DNA of 64,000 bases, from positions 1,419,418 through 1,483,417 of the forward strand of contig JAINUG010000049.1 in NCBI GenBank assembly GCA_029706075.1. The letters run 5' to 3'. The position numbers were made by a program, and so were the translations under genes. Shown here one piece after another: positions 1 through 11,271 of this stretch (position 1 is its first letter; the number at the start of each line of letters is the position of its first letter). This stretch comes from Aldrovandia affinis (taxonomy: Eukaryota; Chordata; Actinopteri; Notacanthiformes; Halosauridae). The notes beneath the pieces were generated by a model. It was not told the DNA's origin. It ran no database searches and was given only the letters and a program-made list of their open reading frames with translations.

Positions 1-247
1 ATCCACCTCCTCGAGACAGAACTTCGCCCACCAGCTCTTTAGGAACGCCCTACGGTTCCTCGGCGACCTCGTGCCAACTTTCCCCCCCCACCCCCTGGGG
101 CGGACCCAAACGCCACCCCCGACTGGGGCTCCCAGCCAGATTCGACTGACGCAGTCAGGTTTCGAACCGCAACCGGAATAGGTAGCGCACACTCACAAAG
201 CACCAGTCAATGCGAGTGTGTTAGACTGCTACGCTATTCGAGGCCCC
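1..247 (-). repeat. tRNA-derived SINE, copy A (cut by window edge)
   Basis: Read on the minus strand it starts CCTCGAATAGCGTAGCAG and has a box B-like GGTTCGAAAC (168-159), followed by the family body with CCGCCCCAGGGG. The tail end lies outside the window. It matches copies near 16147, 42100 and 47290. Confidence 0.75.
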
Positions 248-2167
248 CTCATGTTAATGCATTTATTACCTGCAGAGAGGTGTCCTTCAAGATGACAATT
301 CCCCATCTACAGAGCACAATTAGCACCCTATAATGGTTTGAGGAACATGACACTGACATAATCCATATGTCATGGCCTTATCAGTCAGTTTTACACTTCT
401 TTCAGCTAACCGTGAGTTGACTTTCAACTGTTTATAGTGGGATATTGAACCATTCTTCAAGAAGGAAAATATATGCATTCACTACTGTAAGTTGCTTTGG
501 AAAAAGCGCCTGCTAAATAAAATAATATAATATAATATATAAGGACAACCTCCAGTTCTTTGTGAGATGAAAGCGGTGGAAATCTACTCTACCTTCTATT
601 CGGGCACCAACTATTTGACCTCTTTCAAAATCAGTTTGATCTCTCACATTGCTTTAGAAACTCATATTAAATGTTGATAATTAGTATTGATATTATTAAT
701 AATATAAAACACATGTGCAGACTCTTTTTTAACTGAGATGTAGTAACTTAAAAAAATATGAGTGCTTTTTCATTTATCGTTTCCATGACTTTGTCTACCC
801 ACTGTATATATATATTTAATATAATTCATTTATGTAAACATAAACAAGCACATTTGTTTTATTACAGCATGCTCATCTATAGGGGGCGCTCTCTAGCTGA
901 TGCAGGGATCGGGACAGGGGGAGGTTGGGTTTGGATTCTTACAAATTGTTGTAATAAAGAACTTGCACTTGCCTCCTTTGCTCTGTACAGTGTACAAAGC
1001 AGAGGCAGGCAAAGTCCTGGATGAGGCGATTTTTCCCAGAGGTGAAGCGGTCAGGTTTTCAAGCTGTGACAGAAACAACGACTGCACAAAAAAATGACAG
1101 AGAAAATAATTTATCTCGTGTCTCTCGCCAGCAGATCTTTGACCATGTTTATATGCCATTTGTCTTAATCCCTTGATTTAATCTAAATGCAAATGTTGTA
1201 GTGCAGGGTCTATCGAAAAACATTTCAATTAGTTCCTGTTTGCAATAGGTGGGCTCCCAAGATTACCACAACACCCAGGGCCAAATTGGTGATACCAAGC
1301 ATGACAGAGATTAGGTACCCTATATTCAATTTAACAATGAATGATTCATATTAAATCTGAATCTTACCCCTAATTTTATTCAGGGTATTTTTTTCTGCCA
1401 CCTGCTTGAAACACAGACTTGCCAGGTGAATAGTTTCTCTTTTAATAATTTTTGGCTATTTTGCCAGTTTCACCTGTTCACATATTAAAGTAAAAATGCA
1501 GAGGAGAGAAAGGAATGGATAGGCAGGGTGCAAGAGAGATCAGTATTTCATGTTTTTTGGTGAATTTGTCATATTTCACAAATGTTATGGGCACTTGTTT
1601 GTTTGCAAAGTTGTTACTAGCGTGTCAGTTGCCCTTTAAGAAAGCACAAGAATAAGCATATTCACAGCCACAACTAATCATAAAAAATAACAATATTCCT
1701 TTGCATGTTTTACTCATAAAAATATCAAAATTCTCATAAAATAATAATTTTTTTTTGTGGATGAACTTTTCCAATAAACCAATTATTGTTTCTTCCAAGA
1801 GCTCTCTGACCCATCTATGCACCTTTAAAAGCTTACTAATTGCACCCGGACAATGACTAACTCACTGCCATTTTGTCATTTTTGAAGGTGCAGCCAAGAT
1901 GTCTGCGGCTGTGTGGCACAGTCGTGATGCAAAAGCTGTAACAAACAGAGATGCCCTGTTTCCACAGTTGAGCAGAGAGGCCTTCTGGGGACATACTGAG
2001 CTGCTTCTGAATAAAGGCATAAGTGGAGACAGAAATGTGTGGTGAGTGATTGCGCCAGCACAAGCAGATGCATGTTGCATCATGGGGGATGCCCATTCAT
2101 TTTTGGGCACGATTCTTTTACACAAATGATGAGCCACACAGCAATTTACATGTAAAGTGTAGCATAT
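248..2167. other. 3' flanking DNA, no gene
   Basis: AT-rich intergenic sequence. A decayed remnant of the SINE tail (GCTTTGGAAAAAGCGCCTGCTAAAT) lies at about 490-520. No coding or RNA gene is supported. Confidence 0.6.
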
Positions 2168-2679
2168 TGTAGCAATCCAGGTGGGTCGCTATATGTAAAT
2201 ATGTGTGCGGGGCATTGTGGGGGAACATTGTTGTATGTTTGTTTGTTCCCCCCTGTGTTAGTTAGTGTTATGTGTGGTAAATCATGTTGTGTGTGTTATT
2301 AGTTATAACTATGTACATGTAAAACCGATGGTCGCGGTGAGCTAAGGGGTAAAGCCACCGCGACCAACATCCGTTTATTGTTTAGTGCAGTTGCCTGTAA
2401 TTCATTGTGGAAAGCATTCATCATTGAAGAGTACTTCCTGTGTGATGTACTAGTTAATCACCAATGTGCACCTTGTGTGACCCTTTAGGGACGCGCCTGT
2501 AGCTAAAGACAGACCAAAAGACGATATCTGGGGTCGTGTGGTGTATGGGGGACGGATATAGTCTTACTTTATAATAGTGGCTATGGGGCCTTGCGGTGTA
2601 TGAAGCACGCAGCCATATTGAAATTACTGCCTGACTCCATTCAACTTCTTGTTGCACCCCACTGCGGATGCTCGCTACA
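2168..2679. repeat. Possible solo LTR
   Basis: This 512-bp segment is bounded by TGTAGC and GCTACA, the short inverted TG...CA ends typical of long terminal repeats. The flanking four bases (ATAT and ATGT) agree at three of four positions, so a target-site duplication is only suggestive. No second copy or internal retroviral-type coding region is present. Confidence 0.3.
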
Positions 2680-4226
2680 ATGTTATTATCAACTAGTAGC
2701 TAATTGACCAAATCTTACGTTAAGGTCTCATAAATGAGGAACGTGTATGTGATCAAAGCAATCGTATTATACTTATATTTTTCCTCCGTTTCCGACCAGA
2801 AATAGGCCAAAAGATCAAACTATGAAGGCAGTGGATTCTTCCAGCCAAAATCTTTCTGCTCTTTTCAGATGAAAAACTGAACTGTTGTTTGCACACAAGC
2901 GTAATACAGATGACGATCCTAATGAAACACCGGCTGCCTCCTTTCCTGTCTGGGGTCATAGAAAGAGCCTGTAGTAATATAGAGTGTCATGGCGTGTAAA
3001 CAATCAGCTCTGTCCACTGACAAGCAGAAACACCCCTGGTGATCTGTGACATTAGCATGTTGGGGGGTGCAGCAAAATGCAGCACGACTCGCATGCCTCA
3101 GAGAAAATAATCTATGTGGACCGAGCATGTCACGCTTTTAAGGGCGTTGTAGGGGAAAGAAAACAACATTAAAAGGGACAACTAGGGAGTGATCTAGAGA
3201 CAATGTATTTATTTTTTTGGTCAAATTGCAACGCAACAAATAGAAGTTTGTGATTCACAAACAAAATCAAAGCCTGTTACTGGCAGATTTGTAGTTTTAA
3301 CCTTAAATTAGTTATTTGCTGTCGCTTTATGGCAGTCAACCTAACCTATCCTCGTGTTGTGAAAGAGCTGGATGTGCAATTCGCTGGGAATCAAAGACAG
3401 AGTCACTGAGCTTTATTTTGGTGCCTGCAAGGCTTGTGAAGACCTATTTGCATGTTAAATATGTTTGCGTAGTAATGGTGGAAGGGGGAGAGGTGAGGAG
3501 GGGGGGGGTTGTTTATTTAAGGCTCTCCTTTCCTTAAACAAGACCAATATGGTTCACCCATCCGCCATTCTCTGCATCTATTTCTGTCTGTTTGCCAGTA
3601 CTGCATAATGGGTAGGCTTGTTTCTGCAGGGCCGCAGATAACTTCTTGCTGTCCGGTATGTGTCTGGGGACTTTTTTTTTTCCATTTCCATTTCATAGCA
3701 CAAACAGATAAACAGCGGCACTGTGCTAGCATGTGTTCTGTGGTGTGATTAACGTGATGCAGACTGGATGCGTCAGTCACTCACTGCTCAAGGCCAATGA
3801 CTCATAGGTCATGTGACCATCGTAAATGCCAAAGATACAATCAGACACACACCTGAACCTGGCTTCCATCTTCCATACCAAATGAAAATGGTAATGATCC
3901 GGGAGGACTTCACATAAATAAGAGATGACAGAAAAGCTCTTTCACCGTGTAACTTTAGTATTAGACACGCAGGGGCTGCACTTAGAAAACCAGTTATTGA
4001 CTTCACAAAACACACTGGTATTTTCCCAGTCTTCCAATTCACAGCCAGTTTTATTCTGTGTAAATGAACCAGAACCAGGAATGTTCATTATGGCAGAGAC
4101 AGTCAAGGGGATTGAGAAGTCACATTTACAACAAAGACAAGCTGGATTTCAGGTAGGTCAAGTTGACAGCAGTCACTTCTTATTTCCTTGAATGAAAAAA
4201 ATTAAACACCAAAAAGGGGGGGGTCC

Positions 4227-4595
4227 TGTCACGTCCCCAACACGGAACTGGCAGGGGCCTCAGTCTGCCTGTCCAGGCGAGAAGACGCAAACGCCAGAGG
4301 ATGGGACGTTCAGTTACTGAGACATCTCTACGCCGTCTCTGGACAGTAGCAGAGGTGTGGGAGCGAGAGGTGAGAGACCGTCATCCATCGCACGCTGGCT
4401 GGAAATAACAGCCCTGTCAAAACCTCTCCCAGGAGATCGGCCAGTACGAGAAACCTCACTGGACAAAAAGGACGTCTTCAACCGACGTAACTGACGGTCA
4501 GAGACGGCCCCTCATACTATTGCTGTGGGCTGAACAATTCAGAACCAGGAGAGATTAAATAAAACATTTCTTGGTTTACAAAAACAAATCTGTCA
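4227..4595 (+). repeat. Possible solo LTR (weak)
   Basis: A GC-richer 369-bp block starts TGTCACGTCC and ends ATCTGTCA, with AATAAA near 4558 close to its end, as in an LTR. I see no target-site duplication and no second copy. It could equally be another repeat type. Confidence 0.2.
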
Positions 4596-5689
4596 GGGGG
4601 CCCTGAGGCCTCCTGGGGCATCCCATCCACCATGGTACCATCAGGAACTTGACAGGAAAGGAAATGACACGCCAACGTCTACTAAATGGTTTATCATTGT
4701 TAACTCTCTACCCATTAGATATGGATGTTCAAGCTCCCAAGTGACAGAAAGAAGATTGAGAGGATGTGAATTTCTCTTCTACATTTATATAAATCTATTT
4801 TTTTCCTTTTATTGGAGGTGAAACCACCACCTGAAAAATATGAATTTTAATGTAACGGGTAAAAAGAATGTTACCGTATCTGTACTGCTTTGCACACCAA
4901 AACATTTGACAGATTTCCTTGTAACATTTACGCACTTTGACCCTCTTAAAAATCACTGACACCACTGTTTTTCTCACAACAAACTGTCATAGTCTGAAAC
5001 ATCATTAAGGTAAGGTGTTGCGGTCTTTTTCTCTTTGCCATCAAAGCAGGGATTCTGAACAGGATTTGAATTTAGAAGGGTGAACATTTATATTTCTCTG
5101 TTTGTTGTATGGTATGCCTCAACCTCATTTTCCCAGGGTCAGGGAACGGTACTTTGTCCAGCACTTTGTCACAATGGCGCTGTAAAAATGCCCTACAACA
5201 AACACACTTTGATGGATTGACTGAACATGACACGTTGCCCCTTCTTTGCAAGAGCTACATCTTTAAACCTGGCAGCACATACTGGGGCGGGCGGGGCACA
5301 AGGTGTCCTTGTAAAAAATATCCCTGCGGCCTCTGTGCTTTAGAGCAGATGGAGGGCACGGGCAGAAAGGGTGTGAAGATTCAGCACCCTGCAGGCTCCA
5401 GGCTTCCATCACGACAGACCAATTAACGACCCGGCAAACTCTAGCCTCTCCTAGCAGCGGCAGCATGTTAAACCTGCCTTCTTCAGCCAAACTTCCATAC
5501 GCCGGGAGACAATCACAGTCTTAACTGAGATAATTATGCACGCTACCCCCCCTTATTGCATGGGAGAATGTTGCTCATTACTTACTGGTCCCTTCCTTTC
5601 CTAATCAAGCGCAATCCAAGCCAAGGCTTCATTCCATATTGAACGCTAGTCTACAAATGCACGGCGGCGTCCAGTTCAAAAATGTTTGG

Positions 5690-5815
5690 CCATTGACAAT
5701 GCTTAGGTTGTGGGTTCAATTCCCACTGGGACCACATATACTGAACAATGTATGCATTCATTACTGTATGTCGCTTTGGATAAAAGTGTCTGCTAAATGG
5801 CATATTTTAAATGGC
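5690..5815 (+). repeat. tRNA-SINE with CGCTTTGGATAAAAG-type tail
   Basis: It contains a box B-like GGGTTCAATTCCC at 5712-5724 and the tail CGCTTTGGATAAAAGTGTCTGCTAAATGGCA at about 5771-5801. This tail is widespread in fish SINEs and, from family knowledge, is shared with an L2-clade LINE of the UnaL2 type. The same structure recurs at 15290 and, reversed, at 15765. Confidence 0.65.
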
Positions 5816-8053
5816 ATATACAGTATATTACCGGTGTCGACGGTGTATCAGCAGACCTTGGGGAATAAAATAACTCTGGCTTCACTATCATTTTCGAATA
5901 AGCAAAAACCCAAAAGAAGAGGAATACTTAACAATAATTCCAGTTTGGGGGGTTAAATAATACAATAGCTACTTTGTTTGCATCTCTTCACCTTGAGGGC
6001 CTGAGGCGCCCACACCCCTGATGAGCTGCACGCCACAAGAAGCTCACGGGGGTCATGATTTTGACCTCCTGGTTAAGCGATATCCTTGACTGATGCCTTC
6101 TAAACAGCTGTAACGACACGTTACTCGTAGGATGAGACTGAAGCCAGATTGCCAGGACGGCCCCAGATGAGTGGCTGCTGAGCAGATGAATATCGCGATG
6201 CAACGCGGACGTCCGGGAGACACAAAAGCAGCTGGCAGGCAGATGGGCAGACCCGTGGGGGGGAGGGGGGGGGGCAAGACAGGAGACGGATGATCAAGAT
6301 CTCCTGTCTTGGAATGGTGTCAGACGCCCTGACAAGCTGAGGAGAGGGAGGTGAGGAAGAGGAGGAGGCGGCAGACTGCTCAGACTACACAAGTTCACTG
6401 GAGCTGTGCTGGATCAAGCAGTACTGCAGCACAGGCCCTGAATCATGAAGTTCATGAAATGCCTTAAAAAATGTTATTTTGTGGGGTAAAGGTGTTGGGG
6501 TGTTGGGGGAAATTGCATGAAACACTTTCTGTTGAATAGCCCAGTTCAAGCTAGGAAACCTTTGAGGAAAAAATGGACAGTGTGGTCCTTCCTTAAGTTT
6601 GGACACAGTCATGCGGCATTGACCCAGGCCTTTGGGGGGCCCAAATTAACCAGGCAGGCTGAAACAGGGTTTAGGGCTTTTTTTTTTAATGCTTCATGGT
6701 CTTGATCTTACACTGGAAGAGTTGCATCACATTACTGCGTTTGCATGCTGCCCTCAGTTGTGTGGAGAAAGGGCGGCCGTCTAAGAATAGAAGTATAGCT
6801 CATGAATCATGTTATGATCATTATATAATACATTTCTATTGCCGTGAGTCATCCACTTCTGGTAAGGCAATGTCAGCATGCGAAGCACATCAGAGACGAG
6901 ACATTGTCCATTTCCTGATTGGTGACCCGATTCATGCATCCTGCAAAATCTCTATAAATAAGTTACATAAAAACTGGAGACCCTGGATGCTCATTAACCA
7001 ACAGGCATACAATACATGACACAGACTCCTGCCCGGTCTCAATTCACACTGGACTTCTCCATGCATGGGGAAAAAACCTTCAGTGGTTTTGAAATTGAGT
7101 TGCCACTTTTTCACTACTATGCAGATTACCTGCATTAAAAAAAAAAATCGAACTGCATAATATCGGCCAGATATCCCACACGTAGGGGAGGCAATAATTC
7201 AAATACAAATAATAGATGTTCTGCATAGATCTTAAGATAATGCAGGTTCGGATTAAACACTTATTAAGGCTGATATAAAAAAGCATAGCTATTTCCACGC
7301 TGGACGTAAAATGAAATCAAATAAATCATCACCAATGTATTTTTTCCAAAGTGAAATAGATCTGCCGCTTTTGACAAATTGTAAAACAACATGAAAATGT
7401 ATTGCATATGTATTAATCAATATTGACCAATTGAACTATTAGTCTTTTACATTCTTTCCTAATGACAAATGTTCAAACAGTGTAATAAAGTTACCCGCAT
7501 CATGTTCATTCAGTGAAATGTCTGTGTGCCTGAGGCAAGAGATTGTCATTTTTAGATTAGTAGCCAAAGCTTCCGAATACAAGTGACAATGCACTATTTA
7601 GTCCATCCTTCAACATACCGATGGCAAGAAGGTGTTCTTCATAAAGGGGGCTGATGGCAGGGGTGGCATATTACCATCTTTTCAATCACAGTAGCTTTGA
7701 TTTAATTTCAATAATCAACCGGCTTAATATTCAACAGGCTAGTTCACTTCAACAACTGTATTTGGTACAGCAACACAGACACATTAATTAAACAACACAT
7801 TAATAGTAATACTTTGCTTCATGTGCACTCTGTCTCTGTATATAGTGTTCACGACTACAGCGACAGGTGCTGAAAATCTGTCCGATTAATCAAAATATGT
7901 TTTCGAATTAACCTTAAAAAGGTTACCGTGGCGCGAGACACGGCGTTCTCTCTTCGGCTGGAAGGTAATTGACTTTTTTCTCATTGTGGACCATATGTTG
8001 CCTTCAAAGCTGCAGGTGGCAGGTTTGCAGTGACCTCCGAGTCTGGGCCAGTG

Positions 8054-8240
8054 CCAGAGAGAGAGGGAGAGAGAGAGAGGAGGGGGAGAGGGAGAAAAGA
8101 GAGAGGGAGAAAGGGAGAGAGATAGAAAGAGAAAGAGAGAGAGAAAGAACAAGAGAGAAAAAGAGGAGAGAGAAAGAAAGAAGAGAAAGAGGAGAGGGAG
8201 AGAGAGATAGAGATAGAGAGAAAGAGAGGAGAGGGAGAGG
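8054..8240. repeat. GA-rich low-complexity tract
   Basis: About 190 bases almost entirely of G and A (GAGAGA, GAAAGA and GGAGAG interruptions), with a few T. Long open frames rich in Arg-Glu or Leu-Ser across it are composition artefacts. Confidence 0.9.
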
Positions 8241-8437
8241 CCCCACAAGCAGCCAGACAACAAACAACCAGCCACCTCCCAGATGAGCAGCAGGAATACT
8301 CTGATAGACTATTCTATTCACGTCAAGTATATTCTCCGAACCCATTCCTACAGCCATTTTAGGCCCTGGAAAAATGCATAAATTCTGGAGTGCCAGAGTT
8401 TTATGTTTTTAGAAGAAAAGCAAGTCAGCACACTCAC

Positions 8438-8467
8438 GCTCACCTTCTCCATTAGGAGAAGGTGAGC
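8438..8467. other. Perfect 13-bp hairpin, 4-base loop
   Basis: GCTCACCTTCTCC at 8438-8450 is exactly complementary to GGAGAAGGTGAGC at 8455-8467, with loop ATTA. It lies about 2.3 kb beyond the klhl13 stop, in intergenic DNA. Function is unknown; the stem is too short for a typical microRNA precursor. Confidence 0.8.
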
Positions 8468-8796
8468 AGACACTACAGCCACCCACCGCTTTTCATCCAT
8501 CAGCTACCATGTCTGTGGACTGCACACTGGGGTGTCTGCTCAGGGAAGGGTCCTCCGGTCTTCAGTGGAGAGGTAACAGACACAGTAGATACAGCTCTAG
8601 ACAGAGACCAGATCATTGGTGTGACTAGCATAGAAGATCCCCCCTCCAGGACAACTTGCAACAGCACACAATTCTCACACATTTGCCAAATCAGTAAAAT
8701 ATGGCTAGATGTTTACCATGGCAACATTAGTTTCTAAAGGTTTCAACACCAGTCCTCACCCTGAGACTCAACCCCACAACCATTCGATACCCAGTC

Positions 8797-9560
8797 ATAA
8801 GAACGTAAGAATGCATAATGACACCAACAGGCCATTTGGCCCATCTAGGCTCGTCATTTCCTAGTGTAGAGAATATCTGCCTCAATATAGAGAAATCTGC
8901 CTCAACTACCCGACCTGGCAAGCTGTTCCATTGACATCTCTCATTGTGTAAAAACCCCCCCAAAAAACTTCCTGATATCCATGCAGAATTTACCTTTAAC
9001 CAATTTCCACCCATGTCCTCTTGTTCTGCTATGCAAACACATCTTAAAAAATCTTGAATATTTCGCTTTGTTAATCCCTTTTAGGAATTTAATAACCTTA
9101 ATTAAATCCCCCCCAAATCTACGTTTACTAAAGTTAAGTCTTTCCTCGAACTTTTACCTTTCGTACCAGGTACCAATTTATTTGACCTCCAATAAAATAC
9201 TCGTCTTATATTTTTATTTCTCACATGCATAACTTTACATTTAGCAATATTGAATGTCATCTGCCATGTTTCTGCCCATTCTTGGATTTTGTTTAAATCA
9301 TCTTGGATTACCTTAGTCGATTGCAAACTAAACCCCCAAGTTTTGTATCTGCAAATTTAACTATTTTGCTACTAACATTCCTATCAAGATAATTTATGGA
9401 AATAAGGAAGAGCAGAGGTCCCAGCACCAATCCCTGTGGGACTCCACTGCCCACAGCTCCTACTACATCCCAATTGATAGAGGGATAATTAATGTTGGCC
9501 ATTATTAACCTCTCTCCTTCCGCATAGGCTTGTTTTATGTTTCTATAGAGCATAGTTTAT
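8797..9560 (-). mobile_element. Decayed non-LTR retrotransposon, RT part and 3' end
   Basis: On the minus strand the translation shows GVPQGLVLGPLLFLISIN, then KFADTKLGG, a damaged form of the reverse transcriptase YADD/FADD region, and further on WAETWQMTFNIAKCKVMH, all typical of LINE reverse transcriptases of the CR1/L2 type. Frames are broken between blocks, one Asp of the catalytic pair is lost and the 5' part is missing. The 3' end is near 8797. It is a 5'-truncated fossil, not active. A related 3' fragment lies near 14697. Confidence 0.8.
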
Positions 9561-9964
9561 TATTATTTAGTATTACATTTATGTTGCTGTCTGAAGCTGG
9601 TGGTCTATAGCATACTACAGGGACGAACATTGAAAATTAGCACAAGCTACAAATGTTTTGATGTCAATGCAATGTGTCTGTTTTTTGTATCTGTCCCTAT
9701 TCAAATCAACACTAAATAAACAATACTCCAATATTAAGGCCCTTCTGCCCTCCTCACCCATGTTCTAAGCACCACATAACACACTACCCTCACATCACCA
9801 CTCATTTCAGATGTGGCCCAATTGCAGTGACTTTTTAGGCCTCTTCAATATGGTGCTGTATTTTCACCTCGTACCCGCAGTAACAATTTTTTAAGCTAAC
9901 GAACACCGATAATACATTTATCATAAATTCAGCCAGTGAACAAGAAGAGCTTTTCAAAATCTTG

Positions 9965-10783
9965 TTTATTAAATTTAGAAAACACCATTTATTTCATGGT
10001 TAATAACAACTGCAGAAATAACTGAAATTGTTGTGGGGGGAGGGGGAAGGAGGTTGGGATGGGGTGCTGGCCAACTCCTGAGATTAAAACATTTTCAACT
10101 CCTTCTGCGGGGTCCAATTTTATTGCTGTTATTATTGTTTTATTATTAAAAAATAACAACAGCAATAAAAATAAATCATCAATTGTACATCGATGTCAAC
10201 AACGCCCTCAATCTCACAATTTACAAAGACACCCTCAAAAAGAACAGGACTTGTTAAACTCGAGACATTAAGAAATGCTTCATTTCCATTCTAATCCTAT
10301 AGGGTGTTAGTTACAGACCTTTCTGGCAAGCACATCCCAAGAGAACATGAATATGCAACATTAACGTACTTGGGCTGCAAAATCACATCGGTCGGTTTTA
10401 CTTCAACAAAAGGAGTTCCTGCCACAAAGGCCTTGCAGGTATGAGTTGTTTTTCAGCTGAGTAAAAACTGAAGGCCAGCCTAGCAGCCTCGAATAAATAG
10501 TCTGTTGAGAGAAGAGCACTCTCCAGAAGAGGGGTGGGAGGGGCGGTGTGGCGTTTTTGGGGGGGGTTAGCAGGAGAAGTATGGGACTGTCTTCAATAAG
10601 CACAGTGTCACAAATACTGAGGGGTCAACGGGAGTACGCGTGCCGAGCTGTGGCCTCCAACTCCCATCAGCCCCTCTAAAGTGTTTTGTGGCACTCTGCC
10701 TATGGACCACATCCCTAGGTGTAGTCCAAAAAAGACGAAGTGCAAACAGTGACTCTGGGGGTGGGGGGGAACCCCTCCTCCGC
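9965..10783 (-). other. klhl13: klhl13 candidate 3' UTR
   Basis: This is sequence downstream of the TGA with no further coding homology. AATAAA polyadenylation signals on the minus strand lie at 10144-10139, 10124-10119, 9993-9988 and 9970-9965. Which is used cannot be told from sequence, so the outer boundary is arbitrary. The part nearest the stop is GC-rich and then becomes AT-rich. Confidence 0.4.
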
Positions 10784-11271
10784 TCAGGGTGCGGAGAGTG
10801 GCGACTCCCGGGAGGGCGACCCCATATTGTCCTCCGGGGGAAAGACGGTGAGCGTGCAGGCCCGAATCCCGCCGAGCGACTCGGGGAGGTCGAACACCTT
10901 GTGCCACTCGTCCTTCTCGGGGTCGTACTTCTGCACGATCTCCACCATGCAGCGATTGTTCCACGAGTAGCCGCCCACCACGTAGATCTTGTTCTCGAAC
11001 ACGGCCACGCCCACGTCGCTCTGGCCGCGCAGCATGGGTGCGATCGGGGTCCACAGGTCCAGGGCTGGCGAGTAGTACTCGCAGCTCAGCACGTCGTCGT
11101 AGTCGCTTGTGCCCCGGAAGTGGTTGCCCCCGATCACGTACAGCCTGTCGCCCACAGTACACATGCAGTGCAGCCCCCGGACCGTGGTCATGGGGGCTTT
11201 CTGAGTCCACTTGTCCGTGTCGGGGTCGAAGCACATCAACTCTTTCTGGAAAGTGTCGTGAGTGATTCCAC
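10784..11271 (-). CDS. klhl13: klhl13 coding exon 7 (kelch 4-6, C-terminus, stop)
   Basis: 488 bp including TGA at 10786-10784; the acceptor is TTGTGTTAG and entry is phase 1. It encodes residues 494-655, from [15 protein letters not shown] through [19 protein letters not shown] and [13 protein letters not shown] to a short tail ending SRESPLSAP. The conserved block [19 protein letters not shown] precedes the tail. Like exon 5 it is very GC-rich, so open frames on the opposite strand here are artefacts. The protein ends at SPLSAP, as I recall for KLHL13; KLHL9 has a few extra residues. Confidence 0.96.

Noticed and set aside
7886..8357. Leu/Ser-rich and Arg/Glu-rich frames across 8054-8240
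   Set aside because: They are translations of a GA-rich low-complexity tract.
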